Shown in pieces: positions 9,692 to 19,875 of a DNA stretch of 64,000 nt; position 1 is the first letter of the stretch; each line of letters begins with the position of its first letter. Below the pieces are notes generated by a model. That model made no database searches, was not told the origin of the DNA, and was given only the letters and a program-made list of their open reading frames with translations. Source of the stretch: Kistimonas sp. bin40 (lineage in GTDB: Bacteria; Pseudomonadota; Gammaproteobacteria; Pseudomonadales; Endozoicomonadaceae). Location of the stretch: positions 24,222-88,221 of the forward strand of contig MPMQ01000007.1 of NCBI GenBank assembly GCA_002238585.1, read 5' to 3'. Both the position numbers and the translations under genes were made by a program.

Positions 9692-11806
9692 TCAGCCCTG
9701 ACCAGCCTTGATGACAGCTTCCGCCACACTCGAAGGAGCCTCTGCGTACTCAGCAAACTCCATAGTGTAGGTTGCACGCCCCTGCGTACTCGAACGCAGA
9801 TCCGTCGCATAGCCGAACATCTCACCCAAAGGAACTTTTGCCTGAATAGTCTTTCCAGCCGGGGTGTCTTCCATCCCCTCAACCAGTCCGCGACGACGAT
9901 TCAGGTCTCCCATCACGTCACCCATATAGTCTTCCGGTGTTACCACCTCAACCTGCATCATGGGTTCCATCAAGACAGGGGAAGCCTGCGGCGCATATTT
10001 CTTCAGAGCCTGGGATGCGGCGATTTTAAACGCCATCTCACTGGAGTCAACCTCGTGAAAGGAGCCATCATACAAACGCGCCTTGAGCCCCAGCAGCGGA
10101 TAACCTGCCAGAACACCATTGCGCATCTGCTCCTCAATGCCCTTCTGAACCGCCGGGATATACTCCTTGGGAATGGTGCCGCCCACGATCTCGTTGACGA
10201 ACTCCAGCCCATCCTCTCCGTCATCCGCCGGAGAAAACTCGATCACAACGTGGCCATACTGCCCACGCCCTCCCGACTGCTTGGCAAACTTGTGATCAGC
10301 TTCGATTTTGGTTCTGAGCTTCTCACGATATGCCACCTGGGGCTTGCCGATGTTCGCCTCGACCTTGAACTCCCGACGCATGCGGTCAACCAGTACATCA
10401 AGGTGCAACTCACCCATCCCTGAGATGATTGTTTGACCACTCTCCTCATCCGTTTTTACCCGGAAAGAGGGGTCTTCCTGAGCCAGTTTGCCCAGCGCTA
10501 TACCCATTTTTTCCTGGTCAGCCTTGGACCTGGGCTCAACTGCCACAGAAATCACAGGGTCAGGGAACTCCATGCGCTCCAGAACAATGGAATGATCCGG
10601 ATCACACAAGGTTTCCCCCGTCGTGACATTTTTCATCCCGATCAAAGCCACTATATCCCCAGCCAGAGCTTCCTTGATCTCTTCCCTGTTGTTGGAGTGC
10701 ATCTGCACCATGCGCCCAATGCGCTCACGCTTGCCTTTGACGGAATTGACAACAGTGGATCCCGATTTCGCAACGCCCGAGTAGACGCGCGCAAATGTGA
10801 GGGTGCCCACAAAAGGGTCCGTGGCAATCTTGAACGCCAGCGCAGAAAAAGGCGCGTCATCGTCGGCAACCCGCTGCTCGACAACAGACTCACCCTCTGC
10901 CGTTTCGCCAACCACACCCTCAATTGCTGCCACCTCAAGAGGAGAGGGCATGTATTCGATGACGGCATCAAGAACCGCCTGAACCCCTTTGTTCTTGAAG
11001 GCGGAACCACCGAAGACAGGAATGATTTCGTTAGCCAGCGTTCGCTGCCGTATACCCGCCTTGACTTCTTCCTCGGACAGCTCCCCGGACTCCAGATACT
11101 TGTCCATGAGCTCGTCAGAAGCCTCAGCCGCAGCTTCCACCAGACTCTCACGCATACTGGAACAGGCTTCCAGCATGTCTGCGGGCACATCGCCATATTC
11201 GAAAGTCATGCCCTGGTCTTCTTCGTTCCAGAGAATCGCTTTCATCTTGACCAGGTCAACAACACCCTTGAAAGCATCCTCAGCACCTATGGTCATCTGC
11301 ATAGGAACGGCCGTGGCACCCAGTCGCTCACGCAACTGATCCACAACCATGAGATAGTCGGCACCAGCACGGTCCATCTTGTTGACGAAAACCATGCGCG
11401 GCACCTGGTACTTGTTCGCCTGACGCCAGACTGTTTCTGTCTGAGGCTGCACCCCGGAGGAACCACACAAAACAACCACCGCACCATCAAGAACACGCAG
11501 GGAACGCTCCACTTCAATAGTGAAATCCACGTGTCCCGGCGTGTCTATGATGTTGACGCGATGCTCATCGAACTGGGCATCCATTCCACGCCAGAAGCAG
11601 GTGGTGGCAGCCGAGGTGATGGTGATTCCCCGCTCCTGCTCCTGCTCCATCCAGTCCATGGTGGCTGCACCATCGTGCACCTCACCAATCTTGTGAGACA
11701 TTCCCGTGTAGAACAGAACCCGCTCGGTCGTCGTCGTCTTGCCCGCATCGACGTGGGCACAGATACCGATGTTACGGTAGCGGCGTATCGGGGTTTTACG
11801 GGCCAC
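9692..11806 (-). CDS. fusA: elongation factor G
   Basis: 704 residues, the same as E. coli. P-loop [15 protein letters not shown], switch region with [23 protein letters not shown] and NKMDRAGAD are present; the C-terminal domains IV and V carry [12 protein letters not shown] and [15 protein letters not shown]. It catalyses GTP-driven translocation and, with RRF, ribosome recycling. It follows rpsG after 30 bases. Confidence 0.98.
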   Translation of the reverse strand: MARKTPIRRYRNIGICAHVDAGKTTTTERVLFYTGMSHKIGEVHDGAATMDWMEQEQERGITITSAATTCFWRGMDAQFDEHRVNIIDTPGHVDFTIEVERSLRVLDGAVVVLCGSSGVQPQTETVWRQANKYQVPRMVFVNKMDRAGADYLMVVDQLRERLGATAVPMQMTIGAEDAFKGVVDLVKMKAILWNEEDQGMTFEYGDVPADMLEACSSMRESLVEAAAEASDELMDKYLESGELSEEEVKAGIRQRTLANEIIPVFGGSAFKNKGVQAVLDAVIEYMPSPLEVAAIEGVVGETAEGESVVEQRVADDDAPFSALAFKIATDPFVGTLTFARVYSGVAKSGSTVVNSVKGKRERIGRMVQMHSNNREEIKEALAGDIVALIGMKNVTTGETLCDPDHSIVLERMEFPDPVISVAVEPRSKADQEKMGIALGKLAQEDPSFRVKTDEESGQTIISGMGELHLDVLVDRMRREFKVEANIGKPQVAYREKLRTKIEADHKFAKQSGGRGQYGHVVIEFSPADDGEDGLEFVNEIVGGTIPKEYIPAVQKGIEEQMRNGVLAGYPLLGLKARLYDGSFHEVDSSEMAFKIAASQALKKYAPQASPVLMEPMMQVEVVTPEDYMGDVMGDLNRRRGLVEGMEDTPAGKTIQAKVPLGEMFGYATDLRSSTQGRATYTMEFAEYAEAPSSVAEAVIKAGQG

Positions 11807-11836
11807 AACGCAATCCTCTGCTAATAAACAACTGAA

Positions 11837-12322
<486 letters not shown>

Positions 12323-12360
12323 TCAGGCAAATCCGAGATCAGACTGCGACTCGGCCTTAC

Positions 12361-12428
<68 letters not shown>

Positions 12429-12450
12429 TTCAACTCTGGTCCGTTTGCCA

Positions 12451-12828
12451 TCAAGCCACTTTGGGCTTCTTGACTCCGTACTTGGAACGCCCTTGCTTAC
12501 GATCACTGACACCCTGGGTATCAAGCGTACCGCGCACTGTGTGGTAGCGAACACCTGGCAAGTCCTTGACACGACCGCCACGAATCAGAACCACCGAGTG
12601 CTCCTGCAGGTTGTGCCCTTCCCCACCTATGTAGGAAGTCACCTCCAGGCCATTGGTCAAACGCACACGACACACTTTCCGCAAAGCCGAGTTCGGCTTC
12701 TTGGGTGTTGTTGTATAGACACGCGTACAGACACCCCGCTTCTGCGGACAGCCCTGCAACGCAGGAACGTCTGTCTTTCTGAGCTTGCGCTTGCGTGGCT
12801 TGCGCACCAACTGATTGATTGTCGCCAT
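12451..12828 (-). CDS. rpsL: 30S ribosomal protein S12
   Basis: 125 residues (E. coli 124). [13 protein letters not shown] and [17 protein letters not shown] are intact, so lysines at the two classical streptomycin-resistance positions are wild type. S12 is a decoding-centre protein. It is the first gene of the str operon, with a strong promoter about 200 bases upstream. Confidence 0.98.
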   Translation of the reverse strand: MATINQLVRKPRKRKLRKTDVPALQGCPQKRGVCTRVYTTTPKKPNSALRKVCRVRLTNGLEVTSYIGGEGHNLQEHSVVLIRGGRVKDLPGVRYHTVRGTLDTQGVSDRKQGRSKYGVKKPKVA

Positions 12829-13029
12829 CCGGCATCCTCTCTATCTGACTACCTGTTTCTGACCCCGTTGCGGCCGTTACGCCGACAGACTCCAGGTCAA
12901 TGGAACAACAGGAAGCAAGTCCCTTCGGACAACAACCCGCACCAGGCCCACATGCCCCCAAGGGAACCGCGAACCCCCAATGACACCTCAGCCACCACAT
13001 CGAAACAGAAAACGAAAAAGGCGCGGAAT

Positions 13030-13057
13030 TTTATACAACGCAGAGCCCCAACGTCAA
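13030..13057 (-). promoter_or_regulatory. sigma70 promoter of the str operon
   Basis: On the minus strand there is TTGACG (-35, 13052-13057), a 16-base spacer and TATAAA (-10, 13030-13035). The -10 is followed by a GC-rich stretch (CCGCGCC), as in stringently controlled ribosomal promoters. It lies in the 324-base divergent gap 12829-13152 between rpsL and the small plus-strand gene at 13153. Nothing else was recognised in that gap. Confidence 0.75.
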
Positions 13058-13152
13058 GACACGAATGACAGCCCGCCAGCTCGCGCTGAAAAAGTTCTGT
13101 CCCCAAGCGGCACTATCACGAATAATGAAGGCCAAAACACAGAAGGCACCCC

Positions 13153-13518
13153 ATGCAACGGTTGGTCACACTGCTACTCTTGTCGTTCACACCCTGGATC
13201 GCACTACCCGCCCCGGCAGTCAACGAGGCCTGGTACCAGCAGGTATGGTGCGATGGCATAGGCGGGCGCACAGAAGCCGAACTGGACTCCGGCCAACGGG
13301 TGGACTGCCTCACAGAGACCTACGCCATAGAGATGGACTTCGCTCACAAGTGGACAGAAGCCATTGGACAATCCCTGCAATACGCCCTGCTCACCGAACG
13401 CAAGGCCGGCATCGTCCTCATTCTTGAGTCAGCCCAGGACAAACGCCACCTGGCACTGGCGCGCCGTGTCATCAGCCACTACAAACTGCCAGTCACACTC
13501 TGGCCTCTCGGGCCCTGA
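13153..13518 (+). CDS. small secreted conserved hypothetical protein, possibly nuclease-fold
   Basis: 121 residues with a signal peptide (about residues 1-20, hydrophobic LVTLLLLSFTPWIALPAPA). The mature part contains WCDGIGGRTE, RVDCLT (Asp51), then AIEMDFAHKW (Glu60, Asp62, Lys66). The spacing of acidic residues and lysine is reminiscent of a PD-(D/E)XK nuclease core, and the family feels like a conserved proteobacterial hypothetical, but no precise family is claimed. Two cysteines (33 and 52) could form a disulfide. The 3' end overlaps the convergent motB by 40 bases. Flanking genes give no functional clue. Confidence 0.7.
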   Translation: MQRLVTLLLLSFTPWIALPAPAVNEAWYQQVWCDGIGGRTEAELDSGQRVDCLTETYAIEMDFAHKWTEAIGQSLQYALLTERKAGIVLILESAQDKRHLALARRVISHYKLPVTLWPLGP

Positions 13519-14492
13519 CCGGCTTCCTGCTGCCCACCGACGCGCGGGAGAGGTGTAACGGCTCCCCGCTGGTTACTTTTCACGGCATCCATCAACGTCC
13601 CCCACTCCTGCTCGGACGCTACAGATTCCACCGGCTTGTAGTTGGCTTGCTGTCTTGTCAAAGAACGTTCGCTGTAACGCGACAGAAGCATAATATCAAC
13701 CCGTCTGTTCAGCGGATCATTGCCGGCATAGCCCCGCAAGGGCGCCAGGGAGGCCACGGAGACGGTGGAAGCCACCTGCCAGAAAGACAAACCTCCAAAG
13801 ACCAGCGTCTTCCTGACTGTCTCCGCTCTACGGGCTGCCAGCGCCCAGTTGCCGTCCAGATAGCCCTCACCGCGCCCACGCGTATCGGCGTGCCCCATGA
13901 TCACAATACGACGCCGCAGCAAGCCGACCGGCCGCGCCAGCGCCAACACCAGATCCTCGTAGAAAGGCTCCAGCTGGCTGCTGCCAGAACGAAAAGGAGG
14001 CCCCTGGTCCGACTGCACTATGGAAATGAGAACCCCCTGCGGCAGACTGCGAATCTCAAGTCCCCGGCGCTTGCCGAGCAGAGTCGAGCCCCCTTTACCC
14101 CTGGCTCCCTGACTGGCCAACCCACGTAGCCTCTCCGTCCCCGAAGCCTTGTTCCCATTGAGCTGCGTGCCCGTTTTTCCGGAGGGCACCGCACGCAAAA
14201 ATACGGGCAGTCCCTCGTGAAACGTGGCACCACCTGCCATGGAAACCGGACTGCTGCTGGAAGGGCGGGCAAATACTCCAGGATTGGTAAAGTAAGCGGA
14301 TATGGACTTCTTCTGCACTTCGTTGGTGACTGAAACCAACCAAAGCACCAAAAAGAGCGACATCATCGAAATGGCAAAGTCAGCAAAAGCCACCTTCCAC
14401 GACGAAGAGCCATGGTGTTCTTCGGCGCCAGTCTGGCGATAACGGTAGACAACTTTCTCTCCAGACACAGCACCGCTCCTTCCGAAAGACAA
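13479..14492 (-). CDS. motB: flagellar motor stator protein MotB
   Basis: 337 residues. A single N-terminal transmembrane helix (AFADFAISMMSLFLVLWLVS) carries Asp38, the likely proton-binding residue (E. coli Asp32). A C-terminal OmpA/peptidoglycan-binding domain has IMGHADTRGRGE and LAARRAETV. MotB anchors the stator to the wall and forms the ion channel with MotA, which ends 34 bases upstream. The last 40 residues are an extra low-complexity tail compared with typical MotB. It overlaps the convergent gene at 13153-13518. Confidence 0.92.
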   Translation of the reverse strand: MSFGRSGAVSGEKVVYRYRQTGAEEHHGSSSWKVAFADFAISMMSLFLVLWLVSVTNEVQKKSISAYFTNPGVFARPSSSSPVSMAGGATFHEGLPVFLRAVPSGKTGTQLNGNKASGTERLRGLASQGARGKGGSTLLGKRRGLEIRSLPQGVLISIVQSDQGPPFRSGSSQLEPFYEDLVLALARPVGLLRRRIVIMGHADTRGRGEGYLDGNWALAARRAETVRKTLVFGGLSFWQVASTVSVASLAPLRGYAGNDPLNRRVDIMLLSRYSERSLTRQQANYKPVESVASEQEWGTLMDAVKSNQRGAVTPLPRVGGQQEAGQGPRGQSVTGSL

Positions 14493-14526
14493 GAAAGGCT
14501 TGCCAATCAGACGCTGAGGCTGCCAA

Positions 14527-15384
14527 TCAGAACCCTACTCTCAGACTCTCTTCCAGCTCAATGAAAGAAGGCCGGTCCTCATCCAGCAGCACGCGACGAC
14601 CAGCATCAACGGCCATGGCAGGAGGGTAGCCTCGCAAACCTGCCACCAATGAGGCTTTGACACACTCGCACGCCAGCACCTCGCTTTTGCCCAGATCGTC
14701 GAGAACTGCTGCCAGCGGCCCCAGCACGCCATAACACAAAAGCACACCAAAAAAAGTCCCCACCAAAGCCGCTGCCACATGCAGTCCTATCATCTCAACA
14801 GGGCCGGAAATAGACTGCATGGTGATGATAATACCCAGCACCGCAACAACGATGCCGAATCCGGGACAGGCATCCGCTGTCCTCTGCAGCGCCTGGCCTG
14901 CACGCCTGAGATCCTCCCTGCACACCTGCAGCTCCTGCTCCATCGAGTTTTCCAGCTCACTGAACGCAATATTGCTCAGCGTGGTGACACGAAAGCTGTC
15001 CGTCATGAAGTGCAATACACGCGGACAAGCCATCACCTCAGGATATCTGGCGAAGATAGAACTTCCCTCCGGCGTCTCTATGTGTTCCTCCAGGGCATTG
15101 CGCCCCTGACGGCGCGACAGGTCCAGCAGATCAAACATCAGCTTGAGCAAATCCAGGTAAAACAAGCGACCAAAGCTCCCGCGATTACTCACCATGGAGC
15201 GAAGCCCTGCCAGCACCTGCAACTGCACCGATTTGGGCGTTCCCAGCATGAACGCACCCGCCGCCGCCGAGATGATCATGCCCATCTCTGCCGGCTGCCA
15301 GAGAGAACGCAGCATGCCATTCGAAAGGACAAAGCCTCCGACCACGCCACCCAGGACCAGCACAAGACCCAGCAACTTCAGCAC
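14527..15384 (-). CDS. motA: flagellar motor stator protein MotA
   Basis: 285 residues from a GTG at 15384 (E. coli 295). This start puts LKLLGLVLVLGGVVGG at the N-terminus, as in known MotA, has a GGAG ribosome-binding site 9 bases upstream, and overlaps fliA by only 7 bases. The frame remains open to an ATG at 15471, but that would overlap fliA by 94 bases. Four membrane segments; the conserved prolines (CPGFGIVVAV and VLGPLA) of the channel are present. With MotB it forms the proton-driven stator. Confidence 0.92.
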   Translation of the reverse strand: MLKLLGLVLVLGGVVGGFVLSNGMLRSLWQPAEMGMIISAAAGAFMLGTPKSVQLQVLAGLRSMVSNRGSFGRLFYLDLLKLMFDLLDLSRRQGRNALEEHIETPEGSSIFARYPEVMACPRVLHFMTDSFRVTTLSNIAFSELENSMEQELQVCREDLRRAGQALQRTADACPGFGIVVAVLGIIITMQSISGPVEMIGLHVAAALVGTFFGVLLCYGVLGPLAAVLDDLGKSEVLACECVKASLVAGLRGYPPAMAVDAGRRVLLDEDRPSFIELEESLRVGF

Positions 15385-16181
15385 GAATTTTCGCTCCCGG
15401 ACGCGGGCACCCCAGACTCGGTAGTCGACCAGGCTCTCAGTCGCAACAGTGCCTGCTTGTGCAGTTGGCACACACGGGCCTCCGTCAGGCGAAACACAGC
15501 AGCAATCTCACACTGGTTGAACCCCTGATGGTAATAAAAATGCAACAACTGCCGTTCTGTCACAGGCAGGGCCGCCAGCGCCCGTTTCAGATATTCCTTC
15601 TTGTCACACCAGTCAACAAAATCCGGCCCCTCGCGCAGACTCGACACCGGATCTTCCAGCAGCGTATCCAGCTGCCCACACTCAATATCGAGAACCATAC
15701 GCTGATAGTCGTGCAGAGCCATCCCCATGGCGCGGGCCAGCTCACGCTCGGTGGCCGCCCGTCCCAGGCGCTGCTCCAGTGCGGACATTGCCTCAGCAAC
15801 GGCTATCGCCGAGCGACTGACCCGCCGGGGCCGCCAATCCATGCGCCGCAGCTCATCAACAACAGCACCTTCCACACGTGGGCGCGCAAACGCACGAAAG
15901 CACTCCTGTGCATCACTTTCACCACTGGTGAAAACACGCTGAGCCTCGGGACGAAAGCGCTGCGCCGCCTCCACCAGGCCAAAGAACCCGACTTGCAACA
16001 GGTCGTCGAGCATATCCAGCCGCTGGGCTCGCTCTGCCAGACGCCGGACCAGACGCCGGACCAGAGGCAAATGGCTCTCAACGAGCGACTGCCAGGCCAA
16101 CCGGCCCTCCATCGTCGTTGAACGCCGGGGAACCGTACCCGGGTACCCCGGACAGCAAGAAGAAACCCGCTGCGCATACAT
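15378..16181 (-). CDS. fliA: flagellar sigma factor FliA (sigma28)
   Basis: 267 residues. Sigma region 2 (LVESHLPLVRRLVRRLAER, LDDLLQVGFFGLVEA, RVEGAVVDELRRMDW), region 3 and region 4 with a helix-turn-helix (FNQCEIAAVFRLTEARVCQL) are present. It directs RNA polymerase to late flagellar promoters. The start could instead be the ATG giving MEGRLAWQSLVE. A 12-bp in-frame duplication (about 16036-16059) encodes the repeated VRRL. Its anti-sigma factor FlgM is not in this window. It sits between fliL and motA on one strand. Confidence 0.93.
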   Translation of the reverse strand: MYAQRVSSCCPGYPGTVPRRSTTMEGRLAWQSLVESHLPLVRRLVRRLAERAQRLDMLDDLLQVGFFGLVEAAQRFRPEAQRVFTSGESDAQECFRAFARPRVEGAVVDELRRMDWRPRRVSRSAIAVAEAMSALEQRLGRAATERELARAMGMALHDYQRMVLDIECGQLDTLLEDPVSSLREGPDFVDWCDKKEYLKRALAALPVTERQLLHFYYHQGFNQCEIAAVFRLTEARVCQLHKQALLRLRAWSTTESGVPASGSENSC

Positions 16182-16186
16182 AAGAC

Positions 16187-16612
16187 TTACTGCACCACAA
16201 ATCCTGTAAAAAGAAGATCATCAATACGCGGATACTTCATATTCTCCATCGCCAGGTGCTTGACCATATCCCGCGCCCGCACCCGGAACGACTCCCGCTT
16301 TTCAGGAACCAGCATAGACTCGTAACTCTGCCGTGACAGCAAATCCAGCAGCCGACTTCTGAAGATGGGCACGTACGCAGGAAGGTTTTTGGCGCACTTC
16401 TTGCTGTGCGTCACCAGAGACACATCCAGCTGCGCGTAGTGAGGTTCTTCGTCATCGACAAGGTTGATCACCAGACTCCCCAGCTCTTGATAGAGCGGGA
16501 AAGCTGACAGCGTATCCACGGGAGGAAGGTGCACCCTGTAGTGCTCTTCGTAGTAGAAAACGCCCCCCCCGACAAGGGCGGCCAGCAGCCCCATCTGCAG
16601 GATGCGATTCAT
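16187..16612 (-). CDS. fliL: flagellar basal-body-associated protein FliL
   Basis: 141 residues. One N-terminal membrane helix (GLLAALVGGGVFYYEE) precedes a periplasmic domain with YQELGSLVINLVDD, HYAQLDVSLV and the C-terminal PRIDDLLFTGFVVQ typical of FliL. It surrounds the MotAB stator and supports torque. It lies 8 bases after fliK and 5 bases before fliA, so it is co-transcribed. Confidence 0.88.
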   Translation of the reverse strand: MNRILQMGLLAALVGGGVFYYEEHYRVHLPPVDTLSAFPLYQELGSLVINLVDDEEPHYAQLDVSLVTHSKKCAKNLPAYVPIFRSRLLDLLSRQSYESMLVPEKRESFRVRARDMVKHLAMENMKYPRIDDLLFTGFVVQ

Positions 16613-16620
16613 TGGACACC

Positions 16621-17907
16621 TCAGGCAAATACATCAACCAGAGAAAAAGCAAGGCCGCGCGCCTGCCACGCATCAGACATACCACCGTCCTGGGCGACGA
16701 GACGAGAAGGGCTGGACGGATCAGGGTCCGGATCTGCAAGAGCTCGTCCCGAGTGGCTACCTGGTTCTCTATCCCCGCGCGCAGCACCCTGACCAAAATC
16801 GTCATCACGTCCGGAAACAGACACATCCACCGACGGATCGCCATGCCCGCCCGAACCTCCGACCAGATCACGAAAAGCAGGCAAGTGCCCCCTGAGAACA
16901 TCGCACTGATCCGCGCTCCCCACCAAGTGCAGCGCGATCCGGCCCTCCTGTTTCAAGGCCAGAGCCTCCACCGTTCCCATCCGGTCTGTATGCATAAACG
17001 CACGCACACGGTCCGGCTGCTGGGGCAGATAGAAAAGCGTTGTCCGCCCTGAGCTGGAATTGTGTGACTGTGTCGTGCCAGCGGCATTGGCTACGCTGGC
17101 GATACTCTTGCCCGGCAGCCTGTCTTCACCCGTAGATGCGTCACAACCAGGGGCTCCGGCGACTTCAGCGGACGGCTCAACCGCAGGGAGTGTCACACCC
17201 GTGTCGCGGGGGGAAGTCGTCAGCTGTTTCCCGTTCGCGCGAAACATCGCTTCCACACCCGTATCCCGGGGGGATACCCCCTCACCACCTGGAGAAGTTG
17301 CACCGCCACCGACAGACGAGACCGGGACAGATGAACCGGCAGGTGCCGATGCGCGAATCACGCGCCCTGCCACGTCTTCCGACAAGCCAGAATCCTGCCA
17401 ACGAAGCGTAGCCACCCCTCCCGCATCCCCTTTATGATCATCACCACCAGGGCATGCAACATGATGCGGGGGGAACCAGGCATGCTGCTCGCCTGTCCAT
17501 TCCCGCTCAACAACCCCGTCACCGGCGGCATGGCTCCCGCTGTCAGCATCCTCACCATCGAGGAAAGCCAAAGACGACAGCAGACGTCCCTCCTCCGGCT
17601 CATCAGACAGCGCACAAGCATCTTCCTGCTGCACAGCGCAAACAAAAGGCGAGGCCCAGCTTTCGTCTTCGCCTCCAGCGCCCTGACAGCCAACACCGCC
17701 ACCAGAGGAATCAGTACCCTCTGTCGCACATTCCTGCAACTCAGCCCCCGCCGCCTGCTCCAGCTCTGCCTCTGCCTCTGCCTCTGCAGCCAGGATGAGA
17801 CTCCGGGAGCACAGAAAAACCAGCCCCGGCGACGTCGTGCCCGCTGCTGCACACCGGTCGGTCGATGCGTTCACGCTCAGAGTTGAAACGCCGCCTAGGC
17901 CGTCCAT
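16621..17907 (-). CDS. fliK: flagellar hook-length control protein FliK
   Basis: 428 residues from ATG 17907. The frame is open to 18144, but that would bury the start inside fliS; 17907 overlaps it by only 13 bases. The C-terminal hook-length domain is recognisable (MGTVEALALKQEGRIALHL, then CDVLRGHLPAFRDLV). The rest is low complexity, as expected of a molecular ruler, with a four-fold CTCTGC repeat encoding AEAEAEA (17764-17787) and two SPRDTGV repeats. It sets hook length and switches export specificity. Confidence 0.75.
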   Translation of the reverse strand: MDGLGGVSTLSVNASTDRCAAAGTTSPGLVFLCSRSLILAAEAEAEAELEQAAGAELQECATEGTDSSGGGVGCQGAGGEDESWASPFVCAVQQEDACALSDEPEEGRLLSSLAFLDGEDADSGSHAAGDGVVEREWTGEQHAWFPPHHVACPGGDDHKGDAGGVATLRWQDSGLSEDVAGRVIRASAPAGSSVPVSSVGGGATSPGGEGVSPRDTGVEAMFRANGKQLTTSPRDTGVTLPAVEPSAEVAGAPGCDASTGEDRLPGKSIASVANAAGTTQSHNSSSGRTTLFYLPQQPDRVRAFMHTDRMGTVEALALKQEGRIALHLVGSADQCDVLRGHLPAFRDLVGGSGGHGDPSVDVSVSGRDDDFGQGAARGDREPGSHSGRALADPDPDPSSPSRLVAQDGGMSDAWQARGLAFSLVDVFA

Positions 17908-18443
17908 TCTGTTCCCGCCCCTGTTGTTATCGCTGCCACCGCCCCAGAGGATTCTTCTCCCTGCCCCGTCTGAACTTCCACCGGCACCACCCCCTGTCCA
18001 TCGCTGGAAGACGACAGCGGTACATCGGGAGTGGCAGCCGCCAGATCGCGCCAGCCCTCCCGGAGTGTGCCAACAATCCGCCGCACAGCCTGCACCGGCT
18101 CGGCACTGTTCTCCACCATGGCCCGCAGCAGAAAAAACGAACACTGGTCGTAAAGAAAACCCAGCTGCTCGCCCAGCTCCCGTGCCTGACCATCCGCAGG
18201 ACCATCCCGGGCATCCCGGGCGGGCACCCGCAAGCTACCCTGGAGTGCGGCAAAAATATCAAGGCAGCGGCCTGCCAGCTCGCCCCTGCGCGCCCCTGAC
18301 ACCGTCACACTCCCCTCAAGCTGGCACAAGATGTCATCCAGCCCCATCATCAAGACTTCCAGATCCCCCGCAGCAGTCTGGCGCCCCCCGCCAGCGTACT
18401 GCTGGTCGCGGTAATGCCCGCGCACACATCTGACAGGTTTCAC
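17895..18443 (-). CDS. fliS: flagellin export chaperone FliS
   Basis: 182 residues, longer than the usual 120-150 because of a C-terminal tail. The helical core matches FliS: the pattern GDLEVLMMGLDDILCQLEG, LAGRCLDIFAALQG, EQLGFLYDQCSFFLLRA and VGTLREGWRDL. It binds the flagellin C-terminus to prevent premature polymerisation. The start overlaps the fliD stop by four bases, and the end overlaps fliK. Confidence 0.8.
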   Translation of the reverse strand: MKPVRCVRGHYRDQQYAGGGRQTAAGDLEVLMMGLDDILCQLEGSVTVSGARRGELAGRCLDIFAALQGSLRVPARDARDGPADGQARELGEQLGFLYDQCSFFLLRAMVENSAEPVQAVRRIVGTLREGWRDLAAATPDVPLSSSSDGQGVVPVEVQTGQGEESSGAVAAITTGAGTEWTA

Positions 18444-19831
18444 CGCGCCCCCTCCTTGTCCCGGGATGGCAACAAGCCTTCCAGGGCCTCTTTCTGAGCC
18501 TGCCAGTGACGCACCGTTCGCTCCATCACTTCAAACTCGCTGCGTAGACGTTCAGTCAACTCAGTGCGCCTTTTTTCCAGCTGAACGCGGCCAGCCTGTA
18601 CCCTGGCAAGGTCACGCTCCAGACGATCCATGCCAGACTCGCCTCCCAGACCCGTCTTGGCGAACGTCTCCAGCCTCTTCAGAAGCCGACCACAAGGCCC
18701 CTGATCAGAAGACACCAGGAAAAACACGTCACTCGGTCTGTCATGGAGTGCCTTGCGCAGCTGCGCCTCCTCCAGAGCAAGTCGCCCGTCACGCTGGCGC
18801 GTCACCCCCATCTCCGCCAAGGACCTGTAGACCGAATCCGGGTTGGTGTTGAACTCGCCCAGACTGCGTTCCAGTTCCGCCGACAACCGACGCGCAGCAG
18901 CACCTCCCGCACCGACAGCACTCTCCCGCATGGTGTCGCGAAAGCGGTTGTACTCTCTGACCACGTCTTCCACCGCCATCACCAGCTCTGCCTGGTTCAT
19001 AGTGACGCTCACTTGCGCCGGCGCACCCGGCGGCGTTTCTCGCAGCAGATGCAACGCCAGGCCGCGCTGCTCCAGGCCTTCCGGGTAAACCTGAATCCGG
19101 TTGGAATCCCCCGATAAGGATACGCCGTCAATTTCGCACTTCATCCCCTGACCTGAAGTACTGCCACCATCCTTCCCCCCTTTGAACGATGCCACCAGTC
19201 CTCCATCGTCGTCCTTTTGGTCCAGCTTTTCTATCTTCAGCTTCCGGGCCGCACCATACTCACGTGCAGTCACTACGATACGGTAACCCTTTCCATCCGG
19301 CACAAGCCGGGCCGAAGCCAGGGAACCTGCTTCCTCGTTGATGGCCTTCACCACATCGGCGAGCTTCGCGTTGTCTGGAATGGCAATGCTCGCGTCAGCC
19401 TCCACCTGGCCCTTTACTATCAGGCTCAGCTTCAGTTCGCAGGGACCAAACTCCGTATCGTCCTTCCATTCCTTGGAGTGCATACGAAAGGGACGGGCCA
19501 GCCTCTCGATGGCCACCGAAAAGGAATCCGGCAGTCTGTCACCAAATCCCTTCCCCTCGATGGTGGCCACAGCGACGGTCGCTTCCAGGCAATCCGGACG
19601 CGACGACATCACCACAGGCCGCACGCTCTCATCCGCCAGGCGACGACAGCTGCTTTCCAGCAAGGCTCCGCCACTGTACAGGCGTCCCCGCATGGACAGC
19701 TCCTCCTCCAGACGTTGCTGGCGGCTCCCAAGCTCGCGCTCTTCGGCCGCAACACGCCCGGCGACCAGACTGCCTACAACAGCATCTATATCAATCCCGG
19801 ATCCCTGGCCGGGAATACTCAGCCCGTGCAT
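18440..19831 (-). CDS. fliD: flagellar filament cap protein FliD
   Basis: 463 residues. It starts MHGLSIPGQGSGIDIDAVV, the FliD N-terminal signature, and has the flagellin-hook IN-like segment (IAIPDNAKLADVVKAINEE) and the C-terminal coiled coil (RDLARVQAGRVQLEKRRTEL). As a pentamer it caps the filament and folds incoming flagellin. It lies 44 bases after fliC and overlaps fliS. Confidence 0.92.
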   Translation of the reverse strand: MHGLSIPGQGSGIDIDAVVGSLVAGRVAAEERELGSRQQRLEEELSMRGRLYSGGALLESSCRRLADESVRPVVMSSRPDCLEATVAVATIEGKGFGDRLPDSFSVAIERLARPFRMHSKEWKDDTEFGPCELKLSLIVKGQVEADASIAIPDNAKLADVVKAINEEAGSLASARLVPDGKGYRIVVTAREYGAARKLKIEKLDQKDDDGGLVASFKGGKDGGSTSGQGMKCEIDGVSLSGDSNRIQVYPEGLEQRGLALHLLRETPPGAPAQVSVTMNQAELVMAVEDVVREYNRFRDTMRESAVGAGGAAARRLSAELERSLGEFNTNPDSVYRSLAEMGVTRQRDGRLALEEAQLRKALHDRPSDVFFLVSSDQGPCGRLLKRLETFAKTGLGGESGMDRLERDLARVQAGRVQLEKRRTELTERLRSEFEVMERTVRHWQAQKEALEGLLPSRDKEGAR

Positions 19832-19875
19832 GACTCAGTCCACCAGCCCAATAAAAAACAACCACGCAAAGCCGT

